This document shows positions 1-11,396 of a stretch of 64,000 bases of DNA, piece by piece (position 1 is the stretch's first letter; each line of letters opens with the position of its first letter). The DNA is from Isochrysis galbana (Eukaryota > Haptophyta > Isochrysidales > Isochrysidaceae). Under the pieces are notes generated by a model. That model had not been told where the DNA came from and ran no database searches. It saw only the letters and a program-made list of their open reading frames with translations. The position numbers were made by a program, and so were the translations under genes. The stretch lies in the NCBI GenBank assembly GCA_018136815.1, contig CM030935.1:4303511-4367510 (forward strand), read 5' to 3'.

Positions 1-846
1 CTCAGGATCCTAGAACGGTGTGGGTGTGAGCCTCGTGATCAATACGCACGTGCCGCCGGGAGGAGGCATCATATGCAGTGTATAGGCATCGGCGTGGCGC
101 TTGGACACGGTTACAAATCACATATCACCAAAACGATTGCACAAGAACACACGCTTGCACGTGCCGCACCCGATTTGGAAGTCGAGGCAACAAAAGCGGG
201 GCCTCACGCGTTGCGCGTGCAAGTGGAAACGCGACAAAGTGGCCCACGCGTCCAGCGCGCAGGCTGGCTCTCGCAGGCGAGGTGGCCAACGGCAGTAGCC
301 GTGAGTCCAAGGTGAGCAAGGTAGTTCGCCTCCCAAAGCACATTGCAAGGCGGTATGACATAGCGTGATTGAGAGCTCGCATACGAGGCGAGGCCGCAGC
401 GAGCATCGTGATTCGAAGCCGAGGGCAGCCACGTCTGGCAACCACGAACACCAATGCTCGACCGCTTCTGCGGCCTCTCTCGCGCTTCTCCCGTCCCGCC
501 CGCCTGTCACCACCGAGGCGATGCGCGTCGGCTTGTCCAAGTGTCCTCTCCGAGCATCGTCCGCCATATCGCATGGCTTGTGAACGCGCTCATCATTCAC
601 ACTGGCGACACAATCTGCCTGCTTCTTCTCATACGCACCCATCGAGAAGGATGCGTGGACGAAGCCTCCCACATTGCTGCCATTATGGCCGTGCCATGGC
701 AGGGGCTGCTCGCAACCACGCCGACCGACTCGTTTCGATGAGCCAGTGGCGGCCCCCGTTGACTCGGGAAGGCCAGCAGAAAGACCACCGGGGCGGGGCG
801 CATGAGCGGCGGGAGCATCTCTGCATTTCTGGCTGAGGTAGCCAAT
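1..846. other. Left-edge intergenic / SelO 3' flank
   Basis: No gene is recognised here. On the minus strand this is the 3' flank of SelO and should hold its SECIS element. Scanning the minus strand for an ATGA quartet, an apical AA and a GA quartet gave no stem convincing by eye. Confidence 0.4.
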
Positions 847-3205
847 CTAGCTCGATCAGGTGAGAATGATCGAGTGTGACCAGTCTGGCGGCAGCGAGGC
901 GTACTTCTCGCTCATAACGTGGCCCTGGTCCTCATATGGCATCTGGAGTAGCTGCTGCACACGCGCAAGCTCGACGTACTCGTTGGCCTCGGCGCGCTCA
1001 ATAGCGCGCGCCGCAATATGCTGGCGAAGAACGAACCGTGGATTCTCTGAGTCCATGATACTTTTCCGCCGCACGGCCGCCGCCTCGATTGCCGCTGCCT
1101 GCGCCGGCTCCAGTTCCGCGTGCGGCTTGTCCCCTCCCAACACGGCGCACCTCTCACGGAAGAGGCGAAGCCGGTACGCATGCAACCAGGCCCGCCACGC
1201 CTCGGCGTCGGAAAGCCGCTTATCGCGCGGCGTGACACTGGCGATAGCTTCGCGGCGCGCGGCGCGCGTTCTCTCCCGCTCAACGACGGACGCATCGAGC
1301 CCGAACTTGGCGAGCTTTTCCGGTTGCGCCCGCTCGATTTCTATCAATCTCGCCAACGCCTTTGGGTGGAACAGCGGCTTCGCGCGCTTGAGCATCGCTT
1401 CGCACGAAGCGCACTGAGCCAGGCAATACTCTAGGACCGCGTCGAAGGCCTGCGGCGGTCGGAAACACGCGCCCTCGGACGCATCCCAGGATATGCGTGA
1501 GAGGCAGCGGAAGATATTTGTGTAGTCTGCTCCTGTTGTCTGCATAACGTCGAGCAGCCAGTCGAGCAGCCGGTCGTCCGCCACTCCCTCGTCGCTCACG
1601 AGCAGCCCGAGCTTGCGCCGGTAGCGCCGGCGGTACTCGGCCTTAAATTCGGTCCAGTACGCCGTGGTCGCGGCCGCCTCCGCTCTCTGCGCGGTGTCCG
1701 TGGAACCATCATCGAGCAGTGGCGAAAGGCTCCTCACGAGCTGTTGCACATTCCACGCGCACACCTTTGGCTGCTGCCGGTACGAGTAGCGCCCAGTGGC
1801 GTCCGAGTTGTTAGGCACGTAGTCAGGGTCGAAGAGGTCCATGAAGCCGAACGGGCCGTAGTCGATCGTGTCGCCACTCACGGCCATATTGTCTGTGTTG
1901 AGCACACCATGCACAAAGCCGACCGCCTGCCAAGCAGCGACGAGTCGAGCAGTGCGGCGAGCCACCTCAATTAGGAAAGCTGAGGCGCGCTCTGCGCGGG
2001 TGGGCAGCTCGAGCAGGTGCGGGTAGTGGCGCTCAAGCGCGAGGTCGAGCAGCGGCGGAAGCAAGTCCTCCTCGAGCTCTGCAGAGGGCCCCGAGCGGCC
2101 GTCGACGTCGCGAAGGCAAATCTCAAACGAGCCAAAGCGAAGGAATGACCGTGCGACACGCATGAGCACTGCACACCTGAGAGGGAGTGAGATGGGTTGC
2201 GTGGAGGCTGTGAACGCGCACGGCTCGGGGCGAGGGGAACGTCATTCGCTAAAGTGCTCGCGCCGTCGCGCTCGGGGTGCGCCGGGCTGCGCACCGCTCT
2301 TCCTTTGTCTGCCCCTTGCCCTTGGCGTCCCTCGTCACGCGTGTGTCCGTCACCACAAGCGCGGCCGCGCGCGCCGTTGGGATGCCCAACGCGTGCATCG
2401 CCTCAGACGCGAGGAACTCGCGGATGGATGAACGAAGTACCTTGCGCCCGTCCGCAGCGCGGGAGAAGGGCGTCGCGCCCGCACCTTTGAGCTGCACCTC
2501 CCAACGGCCTAGCATGTCAGCTTGTAGTGGAGAGAGGCGGCGGACCTCCGATCCCCCCCCGGCGCCACCGCCGTCGACCACTGTTGCGCCCATCGGCCGG
2601 CTAGCGCTGTCCTCAGCGCGTGGATCTTCCGGTTCCACCACAATCTCGCCGAGGGAAATGACGGCGCCATCACCCAGCTGCCCTGCGAACCGGCCAAACT
2701 GGTGGCCGCAGTAGACAGACGCCCACGGGTCAGCGCCGGGCAATAGCTGGTTGCCCGCAAAGTATTCAGAGAGGTCAGCGCGCACTGAGGGCGGTAGGAG
2801 GTGAGGTTCGGCAACCCCCTCGACCAGGTGTGTCGGCAGCCCGAGCAGCAACAGCGCCTGTGACGTCGCGACGAGCTCAGGCGACTTGAGCTCTGTTGGA
2901 GCGACGCGCACAAGGTGTGCCCCCCGCACCTGTCTTGGGCCTCCTCCGTGCGTCCCATCGAGCGCGAGGCGTCGGAGCGCCGAGTTGTCAAAGTGTAGCG
3001 CACGTAGTGCCGCCACCAACTGCGCGTGCCCCTCCACCGCCGAGGAGAGCGCTGGAGCCCTCCCATTGTCTCCTCCTCCTCCCCCCGCAGCCCTCGGCAG
3101 CTTTGCGGCCGGCCTGCGGGGGCCACTGAGTGTCATGCGGAGGGCGGCGTGGCGCGCGACGGCAAGGGAGAGGGGGAGGAGGAGGAGGAGCACGCTCAGC
3201 CGCAT
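847..3205 (-). CDS. SELENOO: Selenoprotein O (SelO protein adenylyltransferase)
   Basis: SelO is a pseudokinase-fold enzyme that transfers AMP from ATP to hydroxyl side chains, usually in mitochondria. Two exons are inferred, 3205-2295 and 2176-847, joined by a 118-bp GT-AG intron (2294-2177) that restores the frame across a conserved segment ([19 protein letters not shown]). Exon 1 carries a hydrophobic N-terminus ([20 protein letters not shown], a probable targeting signal), [15 protein letters not shown] and [11 protein letters not shown]. Exon 2 carries the catalytic-loop equivalent [11 protein letters not shown] and the metal-binding DYGPFGFMD. An in-frame TGA at 858-856 is followed by TCG AGC TAG, so the protein ends U-S-S and is about 746 residues with Sec third from the end, as in human SelO (Sec667 of 669). 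The start at 3205 excludes an upstream Arg/Glu low-complexity frame. The mRNA-sense strand upstream is a long GA tract. Family is certain; Sec decoding is inferred from the context. Confidence 0.93.
856..858 (-). other. Putative selenocysteine codon (TGA)
   Basis: Read on the minus strand the end is ATC ATT CTC ACC TGA TCG AGC TAG, that is I-I-L-T-U-S-S-stop. The U-S-S C-terminus is the conserved end of Sec-containing SelO proteins. A conventional stop at this TGA would leave a protein lacking exactly the last three conserved residues. Confidence 0.8.
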
Positions 3206-3289
3206 AGGCGGCCGGCGAGAGAGGGAAGATGCAGAAAGAATAGGAGGAGGAGAGAGGGGAGGGCGGGCGCGGGGCCTCTCGCCCCCTCT

Positions 3290-3336
3290 CTCCCTCTCCC
3301 TCCCTCTCTCCCTCTCCCTCCCTCTCTCTCTCTCTC

Positions 3337-3430
<94 letters not shown>

Positions 3431-4075
3431 CCTCCCTCTCTCTCCCTCCCTCCCTCTCTCTCTCCCTCCCTCTCTCCCCCCCCCACCCTCTCTCTCTCTC
3501 TCGCTCTCCATCGCTCTTTCTCTCTTACGCACGATCTGTCTCATATCTCGCTTCCCCCCCACCCACTCCTCTCCTCTCCCCCCCCCCTCCCTCTGTCCAC
3601 CCCTCTCTCCTCTCGTTCCCCTCCCTCTCTCTCGCTGTCTTCCTCTCTCCATCTCTCCCTCTCTCTCAAACCTCTCCCTCGAAAGTACCTCCCTCCCCTG
3701 CTCTCTCCCTCTCTCTCCCCCTTCCCCCCCCCCTATTTCTCTGGGTCTCTCTCTCTGTGGTTATTCTCTCCATGCCTCCCTCCCTCTCCCTCTCTCTCTC
3801 TCTCCCTCCCTCCCTCCCTCCCTCTCTCTCTCTCTCCTCTCTCTCTCCGAGTCTCTGTCTCTCTGGTTCTTCCAGAGCTCTCTCCCTCTCTTTAATCTCT
3901 CCCTCCCGTGATCCAACTAAATGCCCCCACCACGAGATCCCCTCCCCCGTCGCCCCCCCCCCCCACCTATTCCGTATCTCGCATCGAGTTTACATAGGAT
4001 CCCTCCAACTCGTAGGCGCGACACAAGAGAATCTCTCTCTCTCTCTCTCTCTCTCTCCCTCCCTCCCCCCCCCCC

Positions 4076-4122
<47 letters not shown>

Positions 4123-4125
4123 CTT
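3290..4125. repeat. (CT)n low-complexity region upstream of SelO
   Basis: This is about 830 bp of C/T-rich sequence on the plus strand, including near-pure (CT)n blocks at about 3340-3425 and 4030-4120 and runs of C. It lies directly upstream of the SelO start, so the SelO sense strand is GA-rich. The Ser/Leu/Pro and Arg/Glu open frames across it are artefacts of the repeat. Confidence 0.9.
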
Positions 4126-4731
4126 TTCTCGGCCCACACCGAGAAGGGACGTCAAGAAGGGGTTTGAGGGATAATTATTATGCGCCAATTAAACTAGTAG
4201 AGGTAAGAGACAGGCCGATCGCGTAGCCCTTTGATGAGCAGAGCGCCACATAGTTGGCCACCTGCGCGCGGGGGGGAATTGTAGTCTTGTAGAGAGCATC
4301 TGGTAGGCTAGCATCCCTAGCCACCCTAGTTGTTGAAGACGCGCCGCAGGCGAAGAAAATCTTATTACGTATTCAAGGGCCTAGATCTTGAATTCAATGA
4401 GTACAAGCTTGCAAGCTTGTATTCAACTATTTATAGAGCATAGCTGGATATTTTCCCGGATGTTTGGGTAGCTTGGCGGATATTTCGCGGATATCGGATA
4501 GCTTTGCTGGGTATTTGGGTCCGATTTTGTGGGTATTTCATATTTCTGCTGCCAACCCCAAAGCGTGGCGCGCTCCATGACCCTATCGGTTTAACGATAG
4601 TTGACCAAAAACTACCACTACCTGATAGACAAACAGCAAACAGCATGACACGACACGCACACACGCACCCTTGCAAAAAGAAAAGATGAAAATATAGAGT
4701 AGTATATAATAATATAATGATATTACTGATA
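4126..4731. other. Intergenic, AT-richer, no gene seen
   Basis: No coding signal is seen. Positions 4440-4510 hold several copies of a GGATAT/ATATCC motif like the cluster at 12860-13010. The stretch at 4690-4730 is AT-rich and flanks the MITE. Confidence 0.4.
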
Positions 4732-5557
4732 CTACCTCCGTCTCAAAACTGAGACGTGAGGGAAGAGAATACTAAGGTTGGCTTGCTAAGGGCTTGACCC
4801 AATAAAAAACAGATTAGTGAGGGGGCTAGAGGGTACATTGGGGCTAAATGCCCATGACATTAAATAGATTTTGCTCTCAACTCACTCATCGCCTAGGCAC
4901 TCCTACCACAAGAGGTGTTTTCACCCTTCTTGTCACGCGCGTGTGCGTGTGGCAGAACATTCATTGGAGCCATTCACAGAAATGATTCGCTCAAGCGCAC
5001 CATTTGATTGGTATTGAACAAGTTATCAGGACGACAACTATCTATGAAACATTTCAAGACATTGTACTGAGTGAATGAGTGAATTTGTCCAAATTAAATT
5101 CGCGCCGCCTCGGGAGCCGGCTGTCCATAGACTTGAAGAGCCCCAAGTCGCAGGCGTTCGTGTTTGGCGAGTCAGGAACAGGAACTCGAACTGGGTGAAA
5201 CAAAACAATTTCAATTTCCGGTCATGTCCGGCGTCCATTGCGCTGAGGCGATTTCCCGAGTCCGCCTCCTGTGCGCACGTCATGCTGCGGGGGCTTGGCG
5301 ACCTTCAACCTCGCCATCCAGCTTGCGCGCCCCTTCGCCTTCACGCCGGCAGTATACCTCTACCTCTGCATCAATTTTCTTTAGATCTCTCCCAGAAAAA
5401 TGATGCATACAAGGCCACCTCTGAGGCTGTACGCTCAAAAATATGGAGGGGCGTTCGCCCCAGTGTACTCGCTATCTAACTAACAAGATGGTTTATGTTC
5501 ATGTATTCTCTGATCGGCTTGAAACCGCCAAAGGCTTCAGTTTTGAGACAGAGGTAG
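4732..5557. mobile_element. Stowaway/Tc1-mariner-like MITE
   Basis: An 826-bp segment is bounded by inverted repeats. The left end begins CTACCTCCGTCTCAAAACTG and the reverse complement of the right end begins CTACCTCTGTCTCAAAACTG (one mismatch in 20). Both ends are flanked by TA (4730-4731 and 5558-5559), the Tc1/mariner target. The terminal sequence resembles plant Stowaway ends (CTCCCTCCGT...). No transposase motif was recognised inside, so it looks non-autonomous. The TIR and TA flanks are seen directly; superfamily assignment is inference. Confidence 0.75.
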
Positions 5558-6329
5558 TAACATAATATAATAACACAGAACGACAAAAAAGGACAGGCTA
5601 GAGCAGAAGACAGAAGACAACGCAAAACAGAGAAGACAAACCACAAACCAGCGCACAAACGACCATGTAACATGTTAAAAGCTTGCCCCAACGCACCACC
5701 GAATCATGGCCCGAGGTAGTGAGGTAGTGCGTAGTGCACCGGTGCACCTGCACCTAGACACCTAGACCCACCATAGGTATTACATAGGTAGGTGAGGTGT
5801 CGTTAGCCCTGAATCTTCAATAGTTTTTTTTTCGCGTGTTAGCTATTGCCTGTATGGCAGTCGCTTTCAGGGGCCTGTTGTGATATAAGACACATTCACA
5901 CCCAGACCCTTCAAGTATCGGTACTCCTAGGAGGAGTGTTTCAGTGTCAGTTGTCCATAGGAGTACGACTCCCACGAACCAAGAACCATCGCCACACCCC
6001 GCCCGTAAAACCCCTTAGAACGAACCACGGGGGTGCGACGAGGACGGCCGGAGGGGGCGTGCGCTGCGCTGTCCGCTCGCCCGCTCTCTGCACTCGCTCT
6101 CCCTCTCCCTCTCCCTCCCCCTCTCCCTCTCTCCCTCGCTCTCCCTCCCTCCCTCCCTCCCTCTCCCTCCCTCCCTAACTTCTCCCCGCCCTCCCCTCGC
6201 CCTCTCCTCTCCTTATTCAGCTGCTTCCAACCTTCCCTCGCTTCCTCCTCCCCCGCTGACCAAGTCACACGCCCACGCACCACCTCACCTCAAACCGCTG
6301 ACTTTCTCTCCCTCTCCCTCTCTTCAACG
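5558..6329 (+). promoter_or_regulatory. PNO1 upstream region with CT tract
   Basis: The last ~230 bp before the PNO1 start (about 6095-6329) are C/T-rich on the sense strand. Further upstream, 5755-5800 holds a CATAGGTA-type motif that also occurs at 29040-29130. No TATA box is obvious. Confidence 0.4.
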
Positions 6330-7025
6330 ATGGCCGCATCATCGTCCGCTATTGACGAGGACCCCCTCTCCGAGATGGAGGAGGAGGAGGCTGGAAGGGC
6401 AGGAAAGCGTGTTCGCGCACCGGACGGGAGCGCCGCCCCTTCCTTTCCACCCCTTTCCGCCCATGAGGCCGCCGGCGCTACGCCGCAGATGCGCAGGGTC
6501 GCTGTGCCACCCCACCGCTACACCCCGCTTCGCAAAGACTGGATGCAGCTCTATACCCCGATTGTCGAGCAGCTCAAGCTCGACGTGCGGATGAACCCGC
6601 GCAAGCGGTGCGTCGAGATCAAAACCTCCCAGCACACAGAAGATATCGACGTGCTGCAGAAGGCCGCCGACTTCCTCAAGGCATACATGCTCGGATTTGC
6701 TGCCGCAGACTGTGTCGCTATCTTGAGGGTAGAGGATCTATACGTCGAGTCTTTCCAGGTAACCGACGTCAAGATGCTAAAAGGGGATCATCTGGCCCGC
6801 GCAATTGGTCGCATCGCCGGCAAGGACGGCAAGGCCAAGTATGCCATCGAGAACGCAACCCGCACGCGGATCGTGCTCGCCGAGAACAAGGTTCATATTC
6901 TTGGGTCCTTTGCGCGCATCAAGGTGGCACGCGACGCGGTGTGCAACCTGGTGCTGGGCTCACCCATCTCCAAAGTGCAGACTAACTTGCGCACTGTCTC
7001 GGCTCGCCTATCTCAGAGGATGTGA
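6330..7025 (+). CDS. PNO1: PNO1/Dim2 KH-domain ribosome assembly factor
   Basis: PNO1 (Dim2/Rrp20) is a nucleolar and cytoplasmic 40S assembly factor that binds the 3' end of pre-18S rRNA and partners Nob1 and Dim1. The 231-residue single-exon product shows the family almost end to end: VAVPPHRYTPLRKDWMQLYT (N-terminal KH-like region), the AADFLKAYMLGF helix, ESFQVTDVKMLKGDH, AIGRIAGKDGKAKYAIEN (C-terminal KH), ATRTRIVLAENKVHILGSF and NLVLGSPISKV. The N-terminus is acidic and variable, as is usual. The ATG at 6330 is preferred because the open frame upstream translates only a CT tract. An AATAAA at about 7278 may serve polyadenylation. DHX37 in this window acts in the same 40S pathway. Confidence 0.97.
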   Translation: MAASSSAIDEDPLSEMEEEEAGRAGKRVRAPDGSAAPSFPPLSAHEAAGATPQMRRVAVPPHRYTPLRKDWMQLYTPIVEQLKLDVRMNPRKRCVEIKTSQHTEDIDVLQKAADFLKAYMLGFAAADCVAILRVEDLYVESFQVTDVKMLKGDHLARAIGRIAGKDGKAKYAIENATRTRIVLAENKVHILGSFARIKVARDAVCNLVLGSPISKVQTNLRTVSARLSQRM

Positions 7026-8263
7026 AGCGTAGTGTGGGAGTGGGAATCATCGCGCCTCGCGGCGGCTATTACATCCGGTGCTCTTTGCGATAAAACGCGT
7101 GTGTCCCGCTCCACCGATGTAGTCATGCTCACTCCTCCGTGCATGTGGCGGCGTGTCGTCTTATCGTTGCGATGCGCGCCATCACGATTGTGCGTAGGCG
7201 TAGGTCGAGCAAGCTGCTTCAAAGACGTGGCCCGAACCGTCATGACGTTACCCATCTCATTCGCTCCGTGATATGACAATAAATAGTCGTAAGATTGTCG
7301 CTGCTAATGACTAACTATCAGTTTGGCTCCAGCCACCCACACCCATCTTCTCGTACCTTGAAATTGCAAATTGGTGTGTTCATACGGCGAGTATGGTGTG
7401 TAGATCTCGCGGGTGCACTTTTCGTTTTCGTCCGTCTTGCGACGAATCACGCCGCCGAGTTGCTAGCCCCGGCTTGGATATCACAGCGGTCGAGATCGCT
7501 TAGAGATTGAAAATCAGTCTTGTGGAGAATCGTGTGGAGCTGTGGCTGTGGTGCGGCTGGGTGTGAGTGGAGGATGAACTGTAACATGAGATGTATGGCC
7601 CAACTGGAGCATGGGGGGTGAACAATGGGGAGCCGAGGAAGTGTGCGGGGACGGGGCCGAAGACATGGGCGCACTCTCAGCCATCACGGGGCACAGCAGC
7701 ACGAGAACGGGAACGAAGGATGGACGAGGGGGCCATTCCTCCCTGTCTTGACAGGGGTGTGTTGTGCGGTTTGTCAATGCTTGCTACCAGTATGTTGTGC
7801 CCATGAGGGCCACCCGGTCTCGAGTCGCGCCGCCGTGGCAGTGCGACCGTCACCAGGGTGAGAGGGGCCTCTGCCATAAGGCATGCCCATGGAGGATGAG
7901 GAAGTGTGGTCGTGGTGGTGGTGTGTTGGGGTCCACAGACTGCCACCCCCCGTGTGGGGGGCCAGCATCCAGCATGTCTGTCTTGGCGGGTGTGGCCGAG
8001 GCCACGGGCCGCGGGGTGCGACCGGGGTCGCACACACCTGCTCGGCCTCTGACGGCGGACGCGGTCGCTTCGACTGCGACAGGTCCATGGGGGCTGGGGG
8101 GCCGCCCTCGGCGGGGGGCCCGAAGGAGAGGAGAGGCGCGCCGGCGCGCTCCATCGCGTCTAACTATAAAGTAAGTTGTGATTATTGTTGTATAACTAAC
8201 TATGGACATTTGATGTTTGATGGCTCCATTCGATTGATGTCCCATGATTGACGGAACGACACT
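7026..8263. other. Intergenic, no gene seen
   Basis: This is the 3' flank of PNO1, then G/T-rich sequence (7500-8160) whose open frames on both strands resemble no protein. Nothing is annotated. Confidence 0.4.
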
Positions 8264-8745
8264 TCCGCCCACCCCCTTCTCCGCGCTCTCTCTCCCCTCT
8301 CCTGCAGGCACGCGCGATGGCGCGCCTGTGACCTGTGACAGGCCTACAGCTGCCTCTGGCGCCCCCTGGTGGCTCCTGGAGGCCAGTTCAGGGGGCAGAG
8401 GAGGTTGGGGCTGGGCCTTGGTCTCCCCTGCCTCTCCCTCGCTGGCGCTCCTGGGCCTTAGTTAGGGCCCCCCACTCTGCACCTGTCTGCCTGTCGACTG
8501 TCGAACAGGGGGGGAGGGGGGGTTGGAGCGATGGGCTGGCCACGATAGGCCAGGATGCGCGAGGCAGGCGAGCCTGCCACTGAGAGAGTGGGTCGGCAGG
8601 GCAATGGGCTCCTGGCAAGCCATCAGGCGTGCAAGGAGCATGGGTGGTTCCTCCCCCATGGCAGGGAGGGGAGGAGTGGAGTGAGGGTTGGGCTCGGGGC
8701 TCGTGCCCCCCCATGGGCGAACTAAGTATAAACTTATAAACTTAG
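8264..8745 (+). mobile_element. Dispersed element family R1, copy 1 (core)
   Basis: A copy of the ~450-bp core found again at 17772-18225, 33545-34005, 45954-46365 and 61900-62351. It runs from the CCCACCCCCTTCTCCGCGC segment to the terminal AACTAAGTATAAACTTAGTT hairpin, which here carries a small internal duplication of TATAAACT. The 5' part present in the copies at 32728 and 61594 is missing. Confidence 0.75.
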
Positions 8746-9591
8746 TTGGCTAGTCTAAGACTAAGACGCACATACATATAACCCGCCCCGAAGCCCAACT
8801 AGAAGGCGCAAAAACACTGCGCAGTAACAGGAGCTTCAACCATGACACGACGCCCGAACGACACGAAAACGAAAAAGAAAAAGAAGCAAGTCACCCAGTG
8901 ACACAGGAGAAAGGCGAGAACACTCGCTGGGGACAAGTGACAAGTGCACCCCGTCCAGCCCAACTCCCCCCAACAACCTGAGCCCCTAACCCCTAAGTAG
9001 AGCACAAGGGGAGGTGCCGCAAGGCGGGTAGTGAGGGAGTGAGAAGGGAAGGGGCGTGGCTACGAAAGTGAATCTCAGTGCCGCGCGCGAGGCGAGAATG
9101 TTAAAAGGTTTTTTTTAGCCCAGAATCTTCAGATGTTTTTAATAGCTAGTGGGGTTGGCTAGGATATGACATTATTTACGATTAGTATTAGTATACGTAC
9201 GTGCAGTGGAATCGAATCCAATGCGGATTGATGTACGTTGCTCGTTGCATGCATGCAATACACATGTAGGAGTACACACATGATGTCATGAACTGTGATG
9301 GCAAAGTGCAGTACGTACGCAAGCGTGTAATGCGTAGAATGTGTAGGTGCCAGGACCAAAGTAGGATCGGGTAGCGAGATATCGGTCACCTTTCGTGGGT
9401 GTCCTTGCATCATCGCACGCGAAAAGGCAGGATCAAAATGGGCTCTCGCAGGATGTGGCCGAGGAGAGTAGCCCATTCGTACAGCATGCTATCACAGGGT
9501 TGCCGCCACCATGAGTGCCCATGCGGCGCTCGGTCCACTCTCGCTCCACAGCACTGTGTGGTGCGACGCGAAGATGCCCTGGTGGAGCCGG
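8746..9591. other. Intergenic with short repeat fragments
   Basis: A fragment at 9146-9172 (AGCTAGTGGGGTTGGCTAGG) matches one end of the R3 repeats at 46530 and 53968. The motif AGCCCAGAATCTTCAGATG at 9117-9135 recurs inverted at about 13176-13194. No gene is seen. Confidence 0.5.
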
Positions 9592-11291
9592 CTATTCGGA
9601 GGAGGCGATGCGCCTACGCTCAGCAAGGAAGACAAGAAGAAGCACGGTCGACGCCATCACCACTGCAATGAAGAAGATGGTAATCCATGCAAGCGGGCCG
9701 CCACCAAACAGCTGCAAGCCCTGCGTCTTACGACGCCATGCGACGCGCTCGGGAAGCTTGAGCATACGCTCGGGGGGGGCGCCGCGAAAGGCTACGGAGT
9801 AAATGGCGGAGAAGAGGGGGAAGCGAGCAACCTGGCGAGGAGGCAGCACACGGATGCACTGCGCAGCGGGAGGCGGCAGATGAGACGGGGTGAGAGGTTG
9901 AGGGATTGGCTTGACTCGAGGCCGGGAAGCGCGCTCTCACCTCCATCACTTCTTGCAGTCGCTCCATTGTAGGCAGCTTTTGGCCATTCAAGAGCTCCGC
10001 CTCGAGCGACTCCCAAGAGCGTGTCTTGCGCGCGCGAGTGGCGCGCACGAATGCCTCCGCGCAGAGGCGGGTGCGGCCACCATAGGAGGAGACGATGAGC
10101 TCGGCAACACCGCACGACTCGAAGAAGGTCCTAGTACGGGTCCGCGGGAAGAAGAGCTTTGAAAAACGCATCATCTCCTCGAGGCCGATGCGGATGATGG
10201 ACGCCTTAGTGTTTGCGCCTGCGGCGAGGAAGTGCTGACCTGTCGCACAGGCGAAAATATGGCGAGGCGCTTGGGCAGGCCGTGCTCATTGAGCGCGTGT
10301 GCGCAGTTCCGGGTCAGCGGCGCACCACAGTCCATCCCATCACAGAATCCCGCGCCCAACGAGATGATGGGCTTGAGCGCGCCGCAGAGCTCGACGCCCG
10401 TGGCGTCAAGCACGACGTTTACTCGGAAATTCTCCGTGTTAAAGACGCGCTGCCAGATGGGACCGTCCTCTGCCACATTGGTGCCAAGTGTCGCCTCGGA
10501 GAACTGTGAGGCCGCGACCTCCTCGGCGATGTTGGCACCCATCAGAACGGCAACATCGAGCCCGAGCAGGTCACGCCGCATTCGGTCAGAGACGAGTGAC
10601 GGCCGCCCGTCAACCACGTCTAACCCCTTGACAAGCGAGCACACCCTGCAGTTGGGTGCGCAGCCCGATAGGATCTTGGTGAACATGGCAGTGTGCAAAT
10701 AGTGGTGCGGAACAGCGATGATCACGAGCGTCGCCTGCGACGCCGCCTTGGCGAGGTCAGGCTCTGCGATGACGGTGTCAGGAAGGCGGACGCCAGGCAG
10801 GTACTTTGGATTGGTGTGCTCGGTGTTGATAAGATCTGAGAGCCAGCGAGCCTCAGAGAAGCGCGATGGCTTCACCTGTATCAAGGGTGTTATGCAGGCT
10901 GGCTCTGGGCAAGATCTTCTCACGCACCTTGCGGCGCGATGGGCGTGCTCGAGGAAGTGAATGTGGGGTATGACTTGTGGCGAGCGGAATTGGCGGTGCA
11001 AATGCGCAAAAGCAAAGCCGAGCATGTAGCTGGAGGGGCAAGCAGCGGGACTGTGTGCACAACCTTGCTCGAGTGCAAGAACCAACCAGCCCTCTCGCCC
11101 TCGCCATTCCCCTCCCTTTCTCTCTTCCTTGGGGGCTCTCTCACCTTCTCGTCATGGAGCCAGAGGGTGACTGTCGGGCAGAATTCTGCGTGCCTCAGCG
11201 TGTTGGCGGCGACGAGCTTGGCGACAGCAGTGCCCCACGAGCCGCCGCCCACCACGCAGACGCGGTGAACCTTCCGCGAGTTGATTGACAT
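9592..11291 (-). CDS. GPD1: NAD-dependent glycerol-3-phosphate dehydrogenase, tail-anchored
   Basis: The family interconverts dihydroxyacetone phosphate and glycerol-3-phosphate with NADH. Four exons are inferred, 11291-11145, 10875-10326, 10218-9941 and 9831-9592, with GT-AG introns of 269, 107 and 109 bp. Their sum is 1215 nt, in frame, giving 404 residues. Visible motifs are the Rossmann loop CVVGGGSWGTAVAKLVAAN, NPKYLPG, VLMGANIAEEVA, the catalytic-lysine segment ELCGALKPIISLGAGFCDG, NTKASIIRIGLEEMMRF and RFPLFSAIYSVAF. The first acceptor could instead lie 24 nt downstream, also in frame. The unusual part is the C-terminus: after the dehydrogenase come LAWITIFFIAVVMASTVLLL and a basic tail, a single membrane segment that predicts a tail-anchored enzyme facing the cytosol. 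A GA-rich tract lies upstream on the sense strand. Confidence 0.93.
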
Positions 11292-11299
11292 GCTCGAGA

Positions 11300-11360
11300 A
11301 GGGGCCTCTCTCTCCCTCTCCCTCTCTCTCTCCCGCTCTCTCGTCTCTCTTTCGTCTCTC

Positions 11361-11396
<36 letters not shown>

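Noticed and set aside
541..680. SECIS-like ATGA/AA/GA words on the minus strand downstream of SelO
   Set aside because: No helix of the needed length and symmetry could be paired by eye around these words; needs a SECIS program.
2886..3911. Long Ser/Leu/Pro open frame (and Arg/Glu frames on the other strand) across the CT tract
   Set aside because: A (CT)n repeat is open in several frames by composition; the same happens at 11195-11992, 38174-38791, 51624-51885 and 57539-57961.
9200..9225. B-box-like GGATTCGATTCC on the minus strand, suggesting a tRNA gene
   Set aside because: No matching A-box, acceptor stem or anticodon arm nearby. No tRNA or rRNA gene was recognised in the window.
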